Assembly (NCBI GenBank): GCA_030272585.1
Contig: BSYQ01000002.1
Coordinates: forward strand, 6,820,001-6,884,000
Reading direction: 5' to 3'
DNA: 64,000 nucleotides
Source: Bryopsis sp. KO-2023
Taxonomy: Eukaryota > Chlorophyta > Ulvophyceae > Bryopsidales > Bryopsidaceae
Below are positions 20,521 through 31,988 of this stretch, in pieces. How positions within the stretch are numbered: position 1 is the stretch's first letter; each line of letters starts with the position of its first letter. The translations under genes were made by a program, and so were the position numbers. The notes below the pieces were generated by a model. It did no database searches. It was not told where the DNA came from and saw only the letters and a program-made list of their open reading frames with translations.

Positions 20521-23500
20521 TTCAGCTGAGAGAAATGTGCGAAGCAGGGTACATATGAGGTTGGTCGTCAAAATGAAAGTGGAGGTTCCATACTACCTTG
20601 AGTACATGGATTTGGTTCCGAACTCTGACCGGATCTAGTCTTAGATCGTCGCTGACCTAGGGTATCGGCGGGGGTTCGATTCCTCCTCTCCACACTTTCA
20701 TTTTTGAACACAGGACAGCCCTGGTGCGGAATACGACGGAATACGCAAGGTAATATATATATATATATATATATCGTCACGTGCACCTCGATTCGACTAC
20801 CTCATAGGGGGAGGGCTTTCTCCTTTTCTTTTTCAGATAACATTTCCCACTTTTTGGGGGGGGGGGCACAGAAAGAATCAGAATTCTTTTCTTTTGCTGC
20901 CCAGGTAACATTTCTTTCTCAGTGTTTTCAGTTTGGTTTTCTTTGTGTTTTTTCCCCCAGATGTGTCTGTGAATCAATGGGAGTTAACCGAATTCACAGC
21001 AAAGGGTCATTCACAGGGCTGACTGCCCCAGATTCTGTTACAGAATCTACAAAATTTCTGTAGACTTTGTTTCTCTTCCACATCTCAAAAACGACTCGAC
21101 ATTCTCGCCCTCCATTTGCGCAAACAAACCCAAGAGCTGTAACAATATGAAAGCAGACCACCAATGATAGCCCACCCTTTAGACGACTCCTCGTTTTGGG
21201 ATGTCGTTTTCTGCCAAAACCGATTTTTCCTACCATGCCCGTCTCTGGATTGTGAACTATTGACTGCGGCAACAAAGTAAATAGAAGCCGATTCAGGCAT
21301 CTCAACTTAAACGCAGGTGGGGACACATCTCCCTATAGGTAGCTACCATTTTTTGCAATCCAGGCAACCTCTCCCTTCCTTTTGAAATTGGAACTGTTCT
21401 CTGAAGCAGCATCATGCCAAGTTGGCACCGACAAGCAGAAGCACAATTTGGACTCTATGATCGGGGTCAAAGTTAGCGCTGCTCCACAGTACCTATGCGA
21501 AACAAAAATCACACACACGGCTCGCCATGAATGCAAAGGCAAGCCCAAACACAACAAAAACAATCCAAACCCTGAGCATTCCAGCAGATGGAATTACAGC
21601 ATCTGGGAAGTTGAAATCCGGTGAAGTGGAGCTTTTCCCCATGTACAAAACATGTCGACTCCTGTACAAAACAAATTCACAATCTTCTTGCTGGTCGAAC
21701 GAACTTGATAGAGGAGCGATGCCTGCATAGAACTCCCGACCTGTTGAAACTTTTGTTGTCGCGATCGGCAGGGCGTCACCTGTGGCTTCGAGCTCGACGG
21801 CGACTCCTTGATTTGTGAGTGTTGTCGAAAGCGCGTTCCAGTCCGAACACTGCCACGACCATTGTGTCCAACGAGAAGTTATGTTCCCCAAGCCTCACCA
21901 CCACAACTCGATCACGACAATCATCCTAGGCGTGGCCGCTCCACGAGAAAATAATTTTTGAGAGCCGTTCAGGCACACGTTGGCTCGCTGTTTATCGCGA
22001 CACCACATTGACAGTTGCAAATAATCGCGAGCTGGAACGGCTATCCTGGTCCGACCCTTGAACTGATCCCAACACGATCACTGATCACCCCCTCGAACCC
22101 AAAGCACTGTGATCCAGAGAGAAAACTGTTTCGCGGCTGGCGGCGCCACAGTCCGCCACAGCTGCCAGCGTGGCGAGCTCCCAGCCACTCATTGCACCGA
22201 CGTGTCAGTTCCAGAACTGACATTCGCTCAAAACGTCTCAACCGAGTTTTGGGTGCAGCCCTCAAACCGACCCAGTCAACTTCGTATAAGGGTTAGCTCG
22301 AGTCACGGTGCATCTGAGGATGGCCGGGCCTACCAATGATGATGCATGGGTGATTAGGAGCGGGACCCCTCAGATCAAGTTGGAGAGGGGGCAGGGAGAG
22401 GGGGGGCACCCAGCCACATTTTTTTCTCTCTCGACGGTTACAACTTGGTAGCTGTTGCGATGTTTTTGACTTTGGTTGGTCGTGGGTTAGACTTTGGTGG
22501 TGCAAGTTTTTCCCTTTTCGTTTTCGTGGTTTGCCTGTTGTTTTTGTTTCGCTTGGGTGCGCAAGGAACGGACTTCCGAGTGGCGGTGCTTTTTTTTCGA
22601 CCACCCAGTCACACTCTGCTCTATTCCCTGCTAGGTGCTAAGGTGCCAGAACGCGTGTTCTGTTCATAATCACGTTTTTCTGTGTTATACCAGTGCCAGT
22701 GGATTCTGGTAGCTGCTTCTGCAGGGGTTTCTCCAAATTTCGAACAAAAAGAAGCTTGGTTGAGAAATCAAACAAAATTTGGATTGGGGGGTTCGGAGGC
22801 AACTGGAGCCGACGAGCAAGTAAACGATAACTTTGTGGAAGGTTGTTTGAATGCCCTAGGAGGTGGTGTTCTTGTCAAATCCAATGTTTTCCTGGATGGA
22901 GATGCATCTCAATGCCTGTTTGTTCCTGTGACTGTCCAGGAGAAAAAACACTTTGGATGGCTCTGGATGGATGGAAGAAGTTTTCTTGTGTAAGAAAAAA
23001 ATAGACTGGAGCTGAAACTAAGTGATTTATAATGCTTGTGAATTCAGGGATCACCGGCATTGTGTTCCATAAAGTGAAGGGAGGGAACTGGTCGAATTTG
23101 AGAATCAGAGTTTCATGAAAGAAGGTGAGCTGTTGAAATCATTGACTGAGGAGAGTTCAGGGAAAGAAATCAACACAAAAACAACTCATTGTAAATTGTA
23201 ACAAGTTCTGTTCCTAGTTTGCATGCAGCAAAACAAATCAGCCATATTCTCCAAACCTCTAATTTAATTCTTCTTCCCAAGGTCTTCATTTACACAAGGT
23301 CCTTCACGAACGAATGCCAGCTCAGCGACCAGGTCAAAAAAAACAACGAACGATTCTATTCTAAGAATGTCTCTTTTTTTCTTCCACTGTCTCTTTATAA
23401 GACTGCTGTCTATGCCTGAATGAAGAATGTCGGAACTTGAAGTAGCAAGTGGTGCGCTCATTCAACAGGGGCACATCCAGGGGTGCAGTTACAGTGCTTA

Positions 23501-23549
23501 TGGTGATGCGTCTGGACCTCCACCTTTTTAAAAGGGTACTTTGTCATCA
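20521..23549. other. spacer with unresolved ORFs
   Basis: A (TA)n microsatellite lies at 20,751-20,774. Some ORFs look protein-like: 21,493-21,891 on the minus strand with a hydrophobic MLRVWIVFVVFGLAFAFM segment, and 22,690-22,988 on the plus strand between a possible CAG acceptor and a GTAAGA donor. I could not join them into a frame-consistent gene. They may be exons of multi-exon genes. Confidence 0.4.
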
Positions 23550-23762
23550 ATGGCTGTGGCATTCGTGATTGAACCAATTTTGTCACGGGCTTGCTTTTGC
23601 CTTTTCACCAGCGGCATTCGCAGTTCCTGTGAGCCAACAGGGGGGGCAAAATGCACTGCCCTTGGCTGTGTTTCAGAAATGCATCAACACCTTCCTTGTA
23701 TGTCTTACAAAAACGCTTGTGAAAAGGAGAACTCATGCTTTGGATGGAAAGTTGACGTCTGA
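23550..23762 (+). CDS. possible cysteine-rich exon or short protein
   Basis: 70 codons from the ATG at 23,550. The last 45 residues contain seven cysteines at short regular distances (CEP, AKCTALGCVS, LPCMS, NACEK, NSCFGW) before a TGA. The pattern resembles a secreted disulphide-rich domain, but the N-terminus is not a clear signal peptide. A pyrimidine tract followed by CACCAG at 23,594-23,611 could be a splice acceptor, making this a last exon. It is not related to the cysteine-rich pair at 43.6 and 45.8 kb by spacing. Confidence 0.3.
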   Translation: MAVAFVIEPILSRACFCLFTSGIRSSCEPTGGAKCTALGCVSEMHQHLPCMSYKNACEKENSCFGWKVDV

Positions 23763-26317
23763 CCAATCGAACCACATGCATGCACCCCATTTCAGCGATA
23801 ACCTTTGGACTTTTTGTTTCTTGTTGATGATGATTCTCTTGGGGAAGTTGAGAGTGTCAGAAAAAGGTAGAAAAGATGCTTTTCTTCTTGTTTAGATGAC
23901 TTCTAGAGGCTGAGATTTTCTTGTCCTCGGCTTCTATGAAAAACAACAAGTGATTAAGCAAAGCTTTTTTGGATATGTGCAGAATTGGGGGTGAAAGTTG
24001 TTTTCGTCATCAACTCAAAACTCCTCGACCTTTCTTTTATGACCTTTTCTTTCTTTTGGTTTGTATTTTCGAGGGTTGGAATCTCAATGGTAAGGGTTTG
24101 GATGTGGCTTGCTATGGTTGCAATTACCCGCACAGGATTGGCCCCAACTTTAATCTAGTTCGCACTTTTGTGGAATTCAATTTTTTGGTGGGACTGCACC
24201 CAGGATGGCTTCAGTGGATGGGTATGAAACTGGCGGGGACTAATAATAAATAGTTCTGGTTGACTCAATAGACACATGTGGGGTGATTCAATGTTGTGAT
24301 CTGATAGCCGCAGGCAGCCCTGATTTGGATTTAGACCCAGGCTGATTCAGCTTGGGCTTGCGTTGGTGAGAGGACTCTGTGGAAAAGTCCCTTCATGACT
24401 TTTCACTTCTTTTTTTTTTTTTTTGTTTTGAGCGTTCGAGGTACATTGTAGTCTTTCAATAGGGATTCCATCAACTTGAGTCATGCTGAGGGAAACGCAA
24501 TTTAAAGGAATGAAGTAACTCCACAAGAGGCTTTCTTAATACATAATAGTGCTTGAGGATGAATGTGTTGGGCAGTTTCTGGCAAATACACAATCTTTGT
24601 GGATATTTTTTCAATGTAGTATCCAGAAGATTACCTTGATTGGCTGATTTGCATCTCTACGAACCAGTCCAGAGATCGACCTAACAGGATCGGGAAGTGT
24701 TATACAAAGCTGAGCAGGGGAGTGTTTCATTTTCCCCACAGCCACCCCGGAGATTGAAGTTTTTTCTTTGTTTGTATATAGAACACAGGTTTTTGAGGAA
24801 TCGCTGAAAGGCCCTATGGCTGGCCATAATTGTGAAGGCTCCCAGTCGCTTGCTGCAAAGCCCTTTCTTGCGCGCTTTGAGTTTGCTGTGGGCCGGGCTG
24901 AGGCTGCTCCACCCACTTCCCACCCCCCACCATGTGGGCATCTCATAAAAGAGATCTTTCACTTTAAGTAATCCGTACTCTGCATTTTGTAGGCGGAAAG
25001 CACCATTGGAACTGTGTCACATGAATCCACAGGGAGAATCGTTACCAATGTTGTGCTACAATAGATGAGTTTCAGTCTTGTCTTCATTTAGGTTTGTAAA
25101 TGGCATGATATGTCACCATTCTGCTCTTGTTTGAAAGATATTTCCCCCCCGAATGAAGAGGTCTTATTCATATAAGCACAGGAGAGCCTCCTATTTTCAT
25201 CCCAAATCTCAGCTTTGACAGTGTTTTCTTGTCCAAGAAAGCACTGGGGGCCCTTGGTCTGGGGATGGCATCAGACTCTCTCAATTGGAAATCGTAGAGA
25301 AAAAAAAGAAATGTTCTACAGGAATTCAGAATCAGCCGCCTATGGATATAATTACATTTCAAGCTTCAATTCCACCACACCCACACTTGTTAGGGAAACT
25401 AAAGTCAGATATTTTTCTCTGACTTACCAGCAGAAAAATGATCATATACAAGTTCTCTAGATTTTCTCCCCCCTATTTTTTTACCCGCAATCAATGAAAG
25501 CCTACCCTGCCCTGTCCACTTGCACTCTTTTTCCCCTTGTCTCTTTTTTTTCTTGACTTCAGCAGATGGGTAATTGACCCTGAACTAGCAAGCCCTCCGG
25601 ATATTCTAGTATTTTTGGATTCCTTTTGAGAAAGAGATCCTGTTGCTGCCTGTAGTAGCATTAGAGGGTCCATAAGATTTTTTCTTTTCGTTTCTTTGCA
25701 ATTTCAACCCCCCCCCCCCCAAATCGTTTAGAGCCAGAAAACCATGTCCAGGTCTCTACGACCTGAGTTTCCACATATTCAAAACGAAAAAAAAATAAAA
25801 TAATTCACTTCCAATTCAAAGAATACCTCCCAGAAAACTTTCCCGAGGACTTCAATCCACTTCTCCTTTCTGAGTGGAGGAACCCTTGAGGGCAGCGTAG
25901 AGTTCGACTCCCCACTAAGGTGGCCGTGGCAGTGTGTTCCTTTCTTCGAGCTTGACCCTTATCTGTCGCTGTGACGTCTGTGACAACCCCCCCCAAAAAA
26001 GAAACAAAGTGTCGATACTTCGCCAGATTCCCCGATCGACTTCTCAAACGCGATCGGCCAGGGGCTTGTAGGCTAGCCAGGACTGTTTTGCTCGAGTATT
26101 TTGTCGAATAGAACGGGGGGCCTGAAAATAAAACGACGAGTGATGAAAGAGGACAGAAAGATTTGCATACACACTTTTTTTCATGACAATCGAATACACT
26201 CATGAAACAGTGGTGGACCCGATGGCTGTAACAACTCCAATCGAATACACTCCAGCTCAACACAACATCCCACGACCTCAACCAACTCGGAATTTGGCGA
26301 AAATAGTTTTGAGATGT
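23763..26317. other. spacer without a recognisable gene
   Basis: AT-rich, with a T-run near 24,410 and a C-run near 25,711. A duplicated CAATCGAATACACT occurs at about 26,189 and 26,238. ORFs up to 158 codons have no domain I can name. Confidence 0.5.
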
Positions 26318-27394
26318 TTACTTATCGATCGATGCGAAATCGAATTGAAGCACTTCCCCCTCCCTCTTGACTACAACAAGTCTGTCAATCGTCAAATACA
26401 TGCCTATCACAAGACAGTCATTGAAATAGATAGTGCGAAAGCAACGGTCTTCATCAATGTCCCACAACTCTATTCTGTCCGTTGACGATTGGCATGCGAA
26501 CTTAGAATGACCGATCCCCAAACCTTGTCGCGAATAATAACACTCATAGTGAATATTTTGCAAAACTTTCCAACATTCTCGTCCCATGACTTTTAAGTGA
26601 CTGTGACTACCCTCCCACCTAAAATCGATTGAGCAACTAGCTATAACTCTTTCGTTGACTGCCAGAGTCTCGACGAAATTGTTATGCGCCTCAAGTTTTG
26701 CTATGCAAGAACTATTTTCCAAGCTCCAAACGGAAATCTCACCTCCAACAAGCCCGAAGTATAAAAAACCCTCGAAGTAGGTGAAACTTGTTATTTCGTC
26801 CCCAATCTGAAGGACTTGAGATTCACTCCAATCCTCTTTCTTCCAAAAGCCAAGGTATCCATATGAACCACAAACGGCAACATGTTCACCAACATCCGCC
26901 ACATCGACGACTCTCTGGGGAATTTTGAACGATGCTTTTTCCACTAATTCTGGAACATCCCAAACTCGAACAACGCCCAACTCTTGGGCACCAGATAGCA
27001 ACACTCCATCCACGAAACACAAAACACCATTGCGATCTATATTATTTGAAAAAAAAGCACCACCACTTCTGAGATCCATGATGCCTATTTTATGGACAAT
27101 CGAATCAGAAAAAACCCCAACTGCAATCATGTCACCATGTTTGGCTGATCGATAGATCGTCTGATTTGACAAGTCGAAGTTTGAACGCTTCGGCTCGATT
27201 TCACCCGTTCTCCATGCTCTCTCCAACTTGAGATCGTGGTTCTCACTGATCAAATCGCTCCAGCTTTTTTTCACCGAGCACCACCGTCCCAATGGCTTGA
27301 TCGGAAGAAGGTCAAAGATCTGACATAGAACCCCCTCCGGCAAATCCCATTCCACAGTGGAAGGTCTCAGCGTCACGCTCACCAAATCGCTCAT
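26318..27394 (-). CDS. F-box/WD40 repeat protein, intronless (paralogue B)
   Basis: 358 residues from the ATG at 27,394 (MSDLVS), chosen because paralogue E starts identically; the frame is open upstream but only from a GTG. The F-box region has EWDLPEGVLCQIFDLLPI, then SVKKSWSDLI. WD40-like blades follow (VVRVWDVPEL, GYLGFWKKEDW, GEISVWSLEN, DRIELWDIDED, EVLQFDF), several lacking the usual GH and WD dipeptides. It is the closest relative of paralogue E, in inverted orientation 6 kb away, and about 50 bp upstream of the ATG is also conserved (ATCCAGGGATGAGCG). Likely an SCF substrate receptor by family; substrate unknown. Confidence 0.88.
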   Translation of the reverse strand: MSDLVSVTLRPSTVEWDLPEGVLCQIFDLLPIKPLGRWCSVKKSWSDLISENHDLKLERAWRTGEIEPKRSNFDLSNQTIYRSAKHGDMIAVGVFSDSIVHKIGIMDLRSGGAFFSNNIDRNGVLCFVDGVLLSGAQELGVVRVWDVPELVEKASFKIPQRVVDVADVGEHVAVCGSYGYLGFWKKEDWSESQVLQIGDEITSFTYFEGFLYFGLVGGEISVWSLENSSCIAKLEAHNNFVETLAVNERVIASCSIDFRWEGSHSHLKVMGRECWKVLQNIHYECYYSRQGLGIGHSKFACQSSTDRIELWDIDEDRCFRTIYFNDCLVIGMYLTIDRLVVVKREGEVLQFDFASIDK

Positions 27395-27939
27395 CCCTGG
27401 ATGGACATAAACCAACCGACCAAACAAACGTGACACGCGCGAAAAGTCAAGAACGAAAGCTTCTGGACAGGGTATCTCTTTCCGTTTAAAAACGATGGGC
27501 TCAACAATCACTTAAAACTCGTTGGGCAGCCCCTCCCCAACGCAACCCTTTTTGGAAGAGAACAGACAAGCCACAGGAAAGGGAGGGCAATAGATTGGTG
27601 TTACTAAAACGCAAAACCCTGTCAACACAAGCGTGTAAGAAATAAAGGCGACTCCACTCAATGGGAAAACGCCTTCTCATTACCAGTTGCCCTCGCCCAA
27701 ACAAAAATCCCTCGTCGTCTTTCGCACTCACTTTCGAAATCAAGGATCAATGCGCCGTATCGTTGTTCTGCGATGTATTTGAGATGAAACTTTGCTTTTT
27801 GAACGGAACGGAGTGGCGTCTCTGGAGATCTGGTGGCGGATCTCCACGACAATTTCACCCCAAGAGTCCCCTCTGGCCGTTTGATTGAAAAGCCTCAGCT
27901 GTCAATAAGACTCGTGTCTGTCTTTTCTTGCTCTATGAC
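27395..27939. other. upstream region of paralogue B
   Basis: The first 50 bp resemble the leader of paralogue E. Beyond that I see no gene or repeat. Confidence 0.5.
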
Positions 27940-28210
27940 TGACCCATTAGTCTCTCACTCTTTTTTCCCTCCCCCCCTCTTTGCAAAACTCCTCTAGAAC
28001 ACATAATCAGAATCTTATAAGGAGTAACAGAAAAAAAACACTACTAGCTAAATATTATCTATTGTTAACCTGAAATAAAATCTCAATCAAATCTCTTCAG
28101 AAACCCCATTCATGCTGCCAAAGCAAAAAAAACAAATTGTACTGAACAGAACCAGACCCACAGATTTCTGATAGAACAGACCCCCCCCCCCCCACACACA
28201 CACACAATCA
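27940..28210 (+). repeat. dispersed repeat family R1, copy C
   Basis: Starts CTGACCCATTAGTCTCTCAC as in copy A, then TTTTCCCTCC, GAACAGAACCAGACCCACAG, ATTTCTGATAGAACAG, a C-run and ACAC repeats. The middle is diverged. Confidence 0.65.
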
Positions 28211-28731
28211 TACCTCTCACTCTCTCACTGAGACGTCTGTCTTTCACTGTTTTTTTGACAAAAAAGAGGATAGCTTCTATTGATAGTCTTCTCGCTGTCG
28301 AAAGCGTTGGAAAGCGTTGGAAAGCGTTGCACACTCTCACACATAAATGCGGACGTGTCCAATGTTGGGCGGCAACTGAGAAAACCCCTTCTGAATTGCA
28401 AATCGGTGGAACCTACCAGCTCGGCTTGGCAAATCGACAAACTTTCTGCAAGGTGAAACCTGGAAATCGCCTTCGATACCGCCCACTGGCGCCAACGGCA
28501 CGTTGCCCTTTGTTTTTCGATCGATGTTTGATCAACAAGCGCTCTGGAAGAATTCGTCCATCCAGAATCACTCTCTTTTCTCTTTATCGTTTACCCAAGA
28601 ACGATCCTCTTTTCAGGGGTGTCTCCTTTTTCTTGGAGAATGATTTTTTTTTCCCCAAGGGATCTGCGTGAGAATCGGTCATTATTGTAGCGGTCAGTCA
28701 CGGTGAAGTGGTGCTTTGGTTCTGGTGTTAG
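28211..28731. other. spacer upstream of the F-box-less paralogue C
   Basis: Searched for the Trp-x-Leu-Pro signature of an F-box exon and found none. GGAAAGCGTT is repeated three times in tandem near 28,308-28,336. A 138-codon ORF here has no recognisable domain. Confidence 0.5.
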
Positions 28732-29610
28732 TTGACTGCAACCGAGAGTTCTGCTCAGCGGAGTTGTGTTAAACGGGGCGAAATGATTGCGATTTCGATG
28801 GGGACGGAGATGAGATTGCTTGATGCTGAAAAGGGCCAGGTCTCCACCGCGGTTTCTCCGATGACTTTCACCTGTTTGTGTTTGATCGATGGCATCCTCC
28901 TTGGCAAGAGCGGGGGTGAGGATCGACGCGTGGTAGTCTTAAAAATACCCGATTTGCAAAGCACGACGTCTTTCGTGCTCAGTTTCAGAGTTGGTGTGAT
29001 TGTGGACGTCGGAGAAGACCTCGTGGCCATTGGTGGTGAGTGCGGGGGGCTCGAGCTGTGGAGAAAGGCGGATTGGACTCGCGCCAAGGTTTTGAATGAA
29101 CTTGTTGATCAGGGTCATGTTCTAAGTATCACGTGTGCGGCTTTCGATACGAAAAGGGGTCTGTTGGTATGTGGATTGAGCGGTGGAGATCTCGAAGTGT
29201 GGAGCTTGGCTTCCTTCGCTCGGGTGACAACACTCAAGGGGTACTCCTATCCCGCCCGCCACGTGCATGTTAATGACCATTTCATCATCAGTGGGACAAA
29301 GGATACCATTGAGATATGGGCTCAAGAAACCTTCGAGCGTGTGCGAGTTATCAACGTTAACGGATTCTTTTTTGTGGGGTCAAACGAAAGCAAAGTCGCA
29401 TTCCATCCGGCATGCTCTATGTTCGTGGTGGTTCGTGATGTTGCCGAGGAGGATCGTTCCCTCCACAGGTTCGGTGTAGAGTGCGGATGCGGTCGCAACT
29501 TAGGTATTTCTTTGACCGAGGACAAGCTCACGGTGGTGACGCGCAGGAAAATCTTCGTGTGGGACTTTTTAGCCCACTTTTGTCCCAAGAGTACGAAGTC
29601 TGAGTCTTAG
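28732..29610 (+). pseudogene. F-box/WD40 paralogue C without its F-box
   Basis: An open frame of 292 codons aligns with the WD40 part of the family from the first blade on (GEMIAISMG against GDMIAVG; LIDGILLG against FVDGVLLS; VDVGEDLVAIGG; LEVWSLAS; DTIEIWAQE; TVVTRRKIFVWDF) and ends with a normal stop. The 60-70 residue F-box part is missing. The frame has no ATG before codon 18 (28,783), and a TAG lies just upstream. That TAG sits in GGTGTTAG, which could also be a splice acceptor, but no F-box exon is visible in the preceding 500 bp. It is most likely a truncated copy, otherwise a spliced gene with a distant first exon. Confidence 0.7.
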
Positions 29611-30911
29611 TTCAACTCCTTTTGTTACGGCCGTCGGGTCTTTACAGTGGCTGTAAAACTTTTCGCATGGTCGACCATCCAAAAGATGGATTTTTGTGTT
29701 TTTGTGTGAATAATTGAGATCTGCTGGAAGTGCTACAAATCCCCACATCTGATTTGCTCAGTGAAATTAATCTGTAACCACAATGTTGAGTAAACTCTCA
29801 GTTGGCCCGATCCGGCGACTACCAATTTTATTTGTTAAATGGGTGGGATATCAGCACAATTATGGTGGGAAGAAGAAAATGAAAGCATAAAAAGAAGACA
29901 TTGGGCGGTTTCTGTGATTGCGTATCGCTGGTGGGTCCTATGCTTGGCTGTGGTACATGCATGTTTTAGCTAGTCTTGGGGAAAAAAAAAAGCATTTGTG
30001 GACCGCACCCCTTCCCCGCTGCGCGACCAAGGGATCGGACGTCGACACAGCATCGTACCAAGAACTCCACGCCCAGCCGCAACTCAACTGGACCCTGATT
30101 TTTTCGTTTCACACATGGAATTTCCATACATTGTCACGCTTTTCGGAACCCGACCAGAACACACGTGGGAAAAATGGTACAGTGCATGGAAATCTGCCTC
30201 ATACCTTGCAGCTACCGCGCCCTCCTTCGTACTTGCTCCGCTCCAAGTCGAGCCTCTTTAAGCGTCCAACGCTTCTGCGCCAGGACTAACAGCTCGACCA
30301 CTTCCTGGTTATTGCATACTCTTCTCGATCGACTTCCGAGCGGCTCTTTGTTCCGCATTCGAAATCCTCGTTTCTGGCAGCGCTTGTTCTCAAGCTTGCC
30401 TTCTTTATAGAAGACGGTTTACCGAGTGTGAGGGCGCTGAGTGAGACTGCAGGTTTGTTCCCAAGACCTCGACGTCTCGGGAGGATCTTCGAGACGTTCT
30501 TTGTTTTTTTTGGCCCCTACTGGCGCCTTGCTCGTGGTTTGTTTCTTCACAATTTGGGTATCGGGGTGACCTTTTTTCTCGTCTGCTGGTGCTGGGTTAT
30601 CCCACAGCTCTTTTTCCGCTTAAAAAACTTGCGCGCTCGGCAAGGCAGCCAGCAAAAACCTCGTTTGTGAGAGCGACGATTTTTGGAGCGCAGAGTCGCT
30701 CCTCCCGCAAGATATTGTCGGGTTTCTAGGGGTCGTGTCGGCAACAGCGAGAATATTAGTCATCTTCAGATAATTATTCCATGTCGTGATTGTTGGATTC
30801 TTTTTTGTTTTCTTTCGTCTGGCGTGTTTTGCCGAAAACAAATTTGGCAAGCTGGATTTGAACCCCTGAAGAGTGCCTAAACAAAAATGATGAATGTGCT
30901 TTTTTGTAGGA
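29611..30911. other. spacer between paralogues C and D
   Basis: A partial R2 repeat lies at 29,890-29,965. No gene seen. TTTTTGTAG directly before the ATG of paralogue D could be a splice acceptor, so a 5' UTR exon may lie here. Confidence 0.5.
29890..29965 (-). repeat. dispersed repeat family R2, partial copy 3
   Basis: AAAGAAGACATTGGGCGGTT and TCGCTGGTGGGTCCTATGC line up with the core of copy 1 (AAAGAAGAAATTGAGCGGTT, CACTGGTGAATCCTGTAC) in the same orientation. The tRNA-like end is absent. Confidence 0.5.
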
Positions 30912-31988
30912 ATGGGCGATTTAGCAAACATTGAGTGGAATCTTCCCAAGGACATTATTGATGAGATTTTCACTCACTTTCCAGCAATAACTTTGGCTAG
31001 GTGCTCATGTGTGGCAAAGTCTTGGAGAGAAGTGGTCGGAGAGGACGGCTTCAGAAAAAAAGTAGGGCTAGAAAGCGCGTGGAGATGCAAGAAGCAAGAA
31101 CCAAAACGAATCATGTGTGAGGGGCTTTCTGTGACTTCCGCTGCTATGGATGGTGATATCCTCGCTATGGGGGACGGGAAATCGGAAGGGGTAGTCCTTG
31201 TGGACACAACGAATGGAAACATGATCGCCAAGGAAGATATAGCGTGGACAGATTGTATGCTTCTTTGCGATGGACTTCTTCTTTGATGCGATGACACAAG
31301 GATGGTATTCGTATCCGGAACGCCACATTTGCATAAAAGGAAGTGTTTTTCAGTTCCATTTTGGGTGCATGCTATTGTGGATAGTGGTAATTTCGTGGCC
31401 ATCGGTGGGCGGTATGGATGCTTGGGTTTGTGGGGGAAGGAGGAATGGACTTGCCAAAAAGTTCTCGATGAGGGTGATGCGAACGAGAACGACCATGATC
31501 CGGACAGAAGGATTCTTTGTCTTGCTTCAAACGAGGAAAGGAGTTTGTTGGTTAGTGGATTGAGTGGCGGTGCCCTTCATGTTTGGAGCTTAGAAAATTT
31601 TGATCGGGTGAAGGTGATGGAAGGACATGAGGGAGAAGTGCAGTGTGTGCACATTCATGGAAATCTGATCATAAGTAGTGCCAAAGGCTTCGTGGTCCGA
31701 ATATGGAGCCAAGAGACGGGGAATTGCGTGAAAGTCATTCAAAATAACGGCTTGCTTTTGTTATATGCACCTAAGGTGGTCTTAAATGGGGATAAATTCA
31801 TACGTGAAACACCCGAGGGTAATGTGGAATTATGGGATGTCAATGGGGATCATTGTCTCCGAACCTTCCATGTTGGTCGTTCTGTTACAAGACATTTTTT
31901 GTTTTTGTTTTTGACGGGTGAGAGGTTGACGGTCGTGAAAGATGATGGGGAAGTGCTTATCTGGGACTTTTCAGTTGATCTTAAATGA
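30912..31988 (+). pseudogene. F-box/WD40 paralogue D with an in-frame TGA
   Basis: The frame starts ATGGGCGAT (MGDLANIEWNLP), has an intact F-box region (PKDIIDEIFTHFPAITLARC, SCVAKSWREVV), and meets one TGA at 31,284-31,286. The same frame then runs 234 codons more through good WD40 blades (GCLGLWGKEEW, GALHVWSLEN, FVVRIWSQE, GNVELWDVN, EVLIWDF) to a normal end. There is no other stop or frameshift. The TGA falls just after the DG-LLL block that all paralogues have. It is probably a recent nonsense mutation; readthrough, a small intron or a sequence error would also fit. Without the TGA the product is 357-358 residues, the normal family length. Confidence 0.8.

Noticed and set aside
20578-20693. 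Possible intron-bearing tRNA or tmRNA-like RNA: GTGGAGG pairs with TCTCCAC around a T-arm-like GGGTTCGATTCC
   Set aside because: No box A, D arm or anticodon stem could be fitted, and a tmRNA is not expected in nuclear DNA; only a T-arm-like piece remains.
21493-21891. 132-codon minus-strand ORF with a hydrophobic C-terminus
   Set aside because: Protein-like composition but no domain; overlapping plus-strand ORFs are equally open.
30840-30870. Minus-strand box-B-like GGGGTTCAAATCCAG before paralogue D
   Set aside because: No acceptor or D arm in range.
31284-31286. Selenocysteine reading of the TGA in paralogue D
   Set aside because: Paralogues have no cysteine at this place and I see no SECIS-like element claim I could support; a nonsense mutation is simpler.
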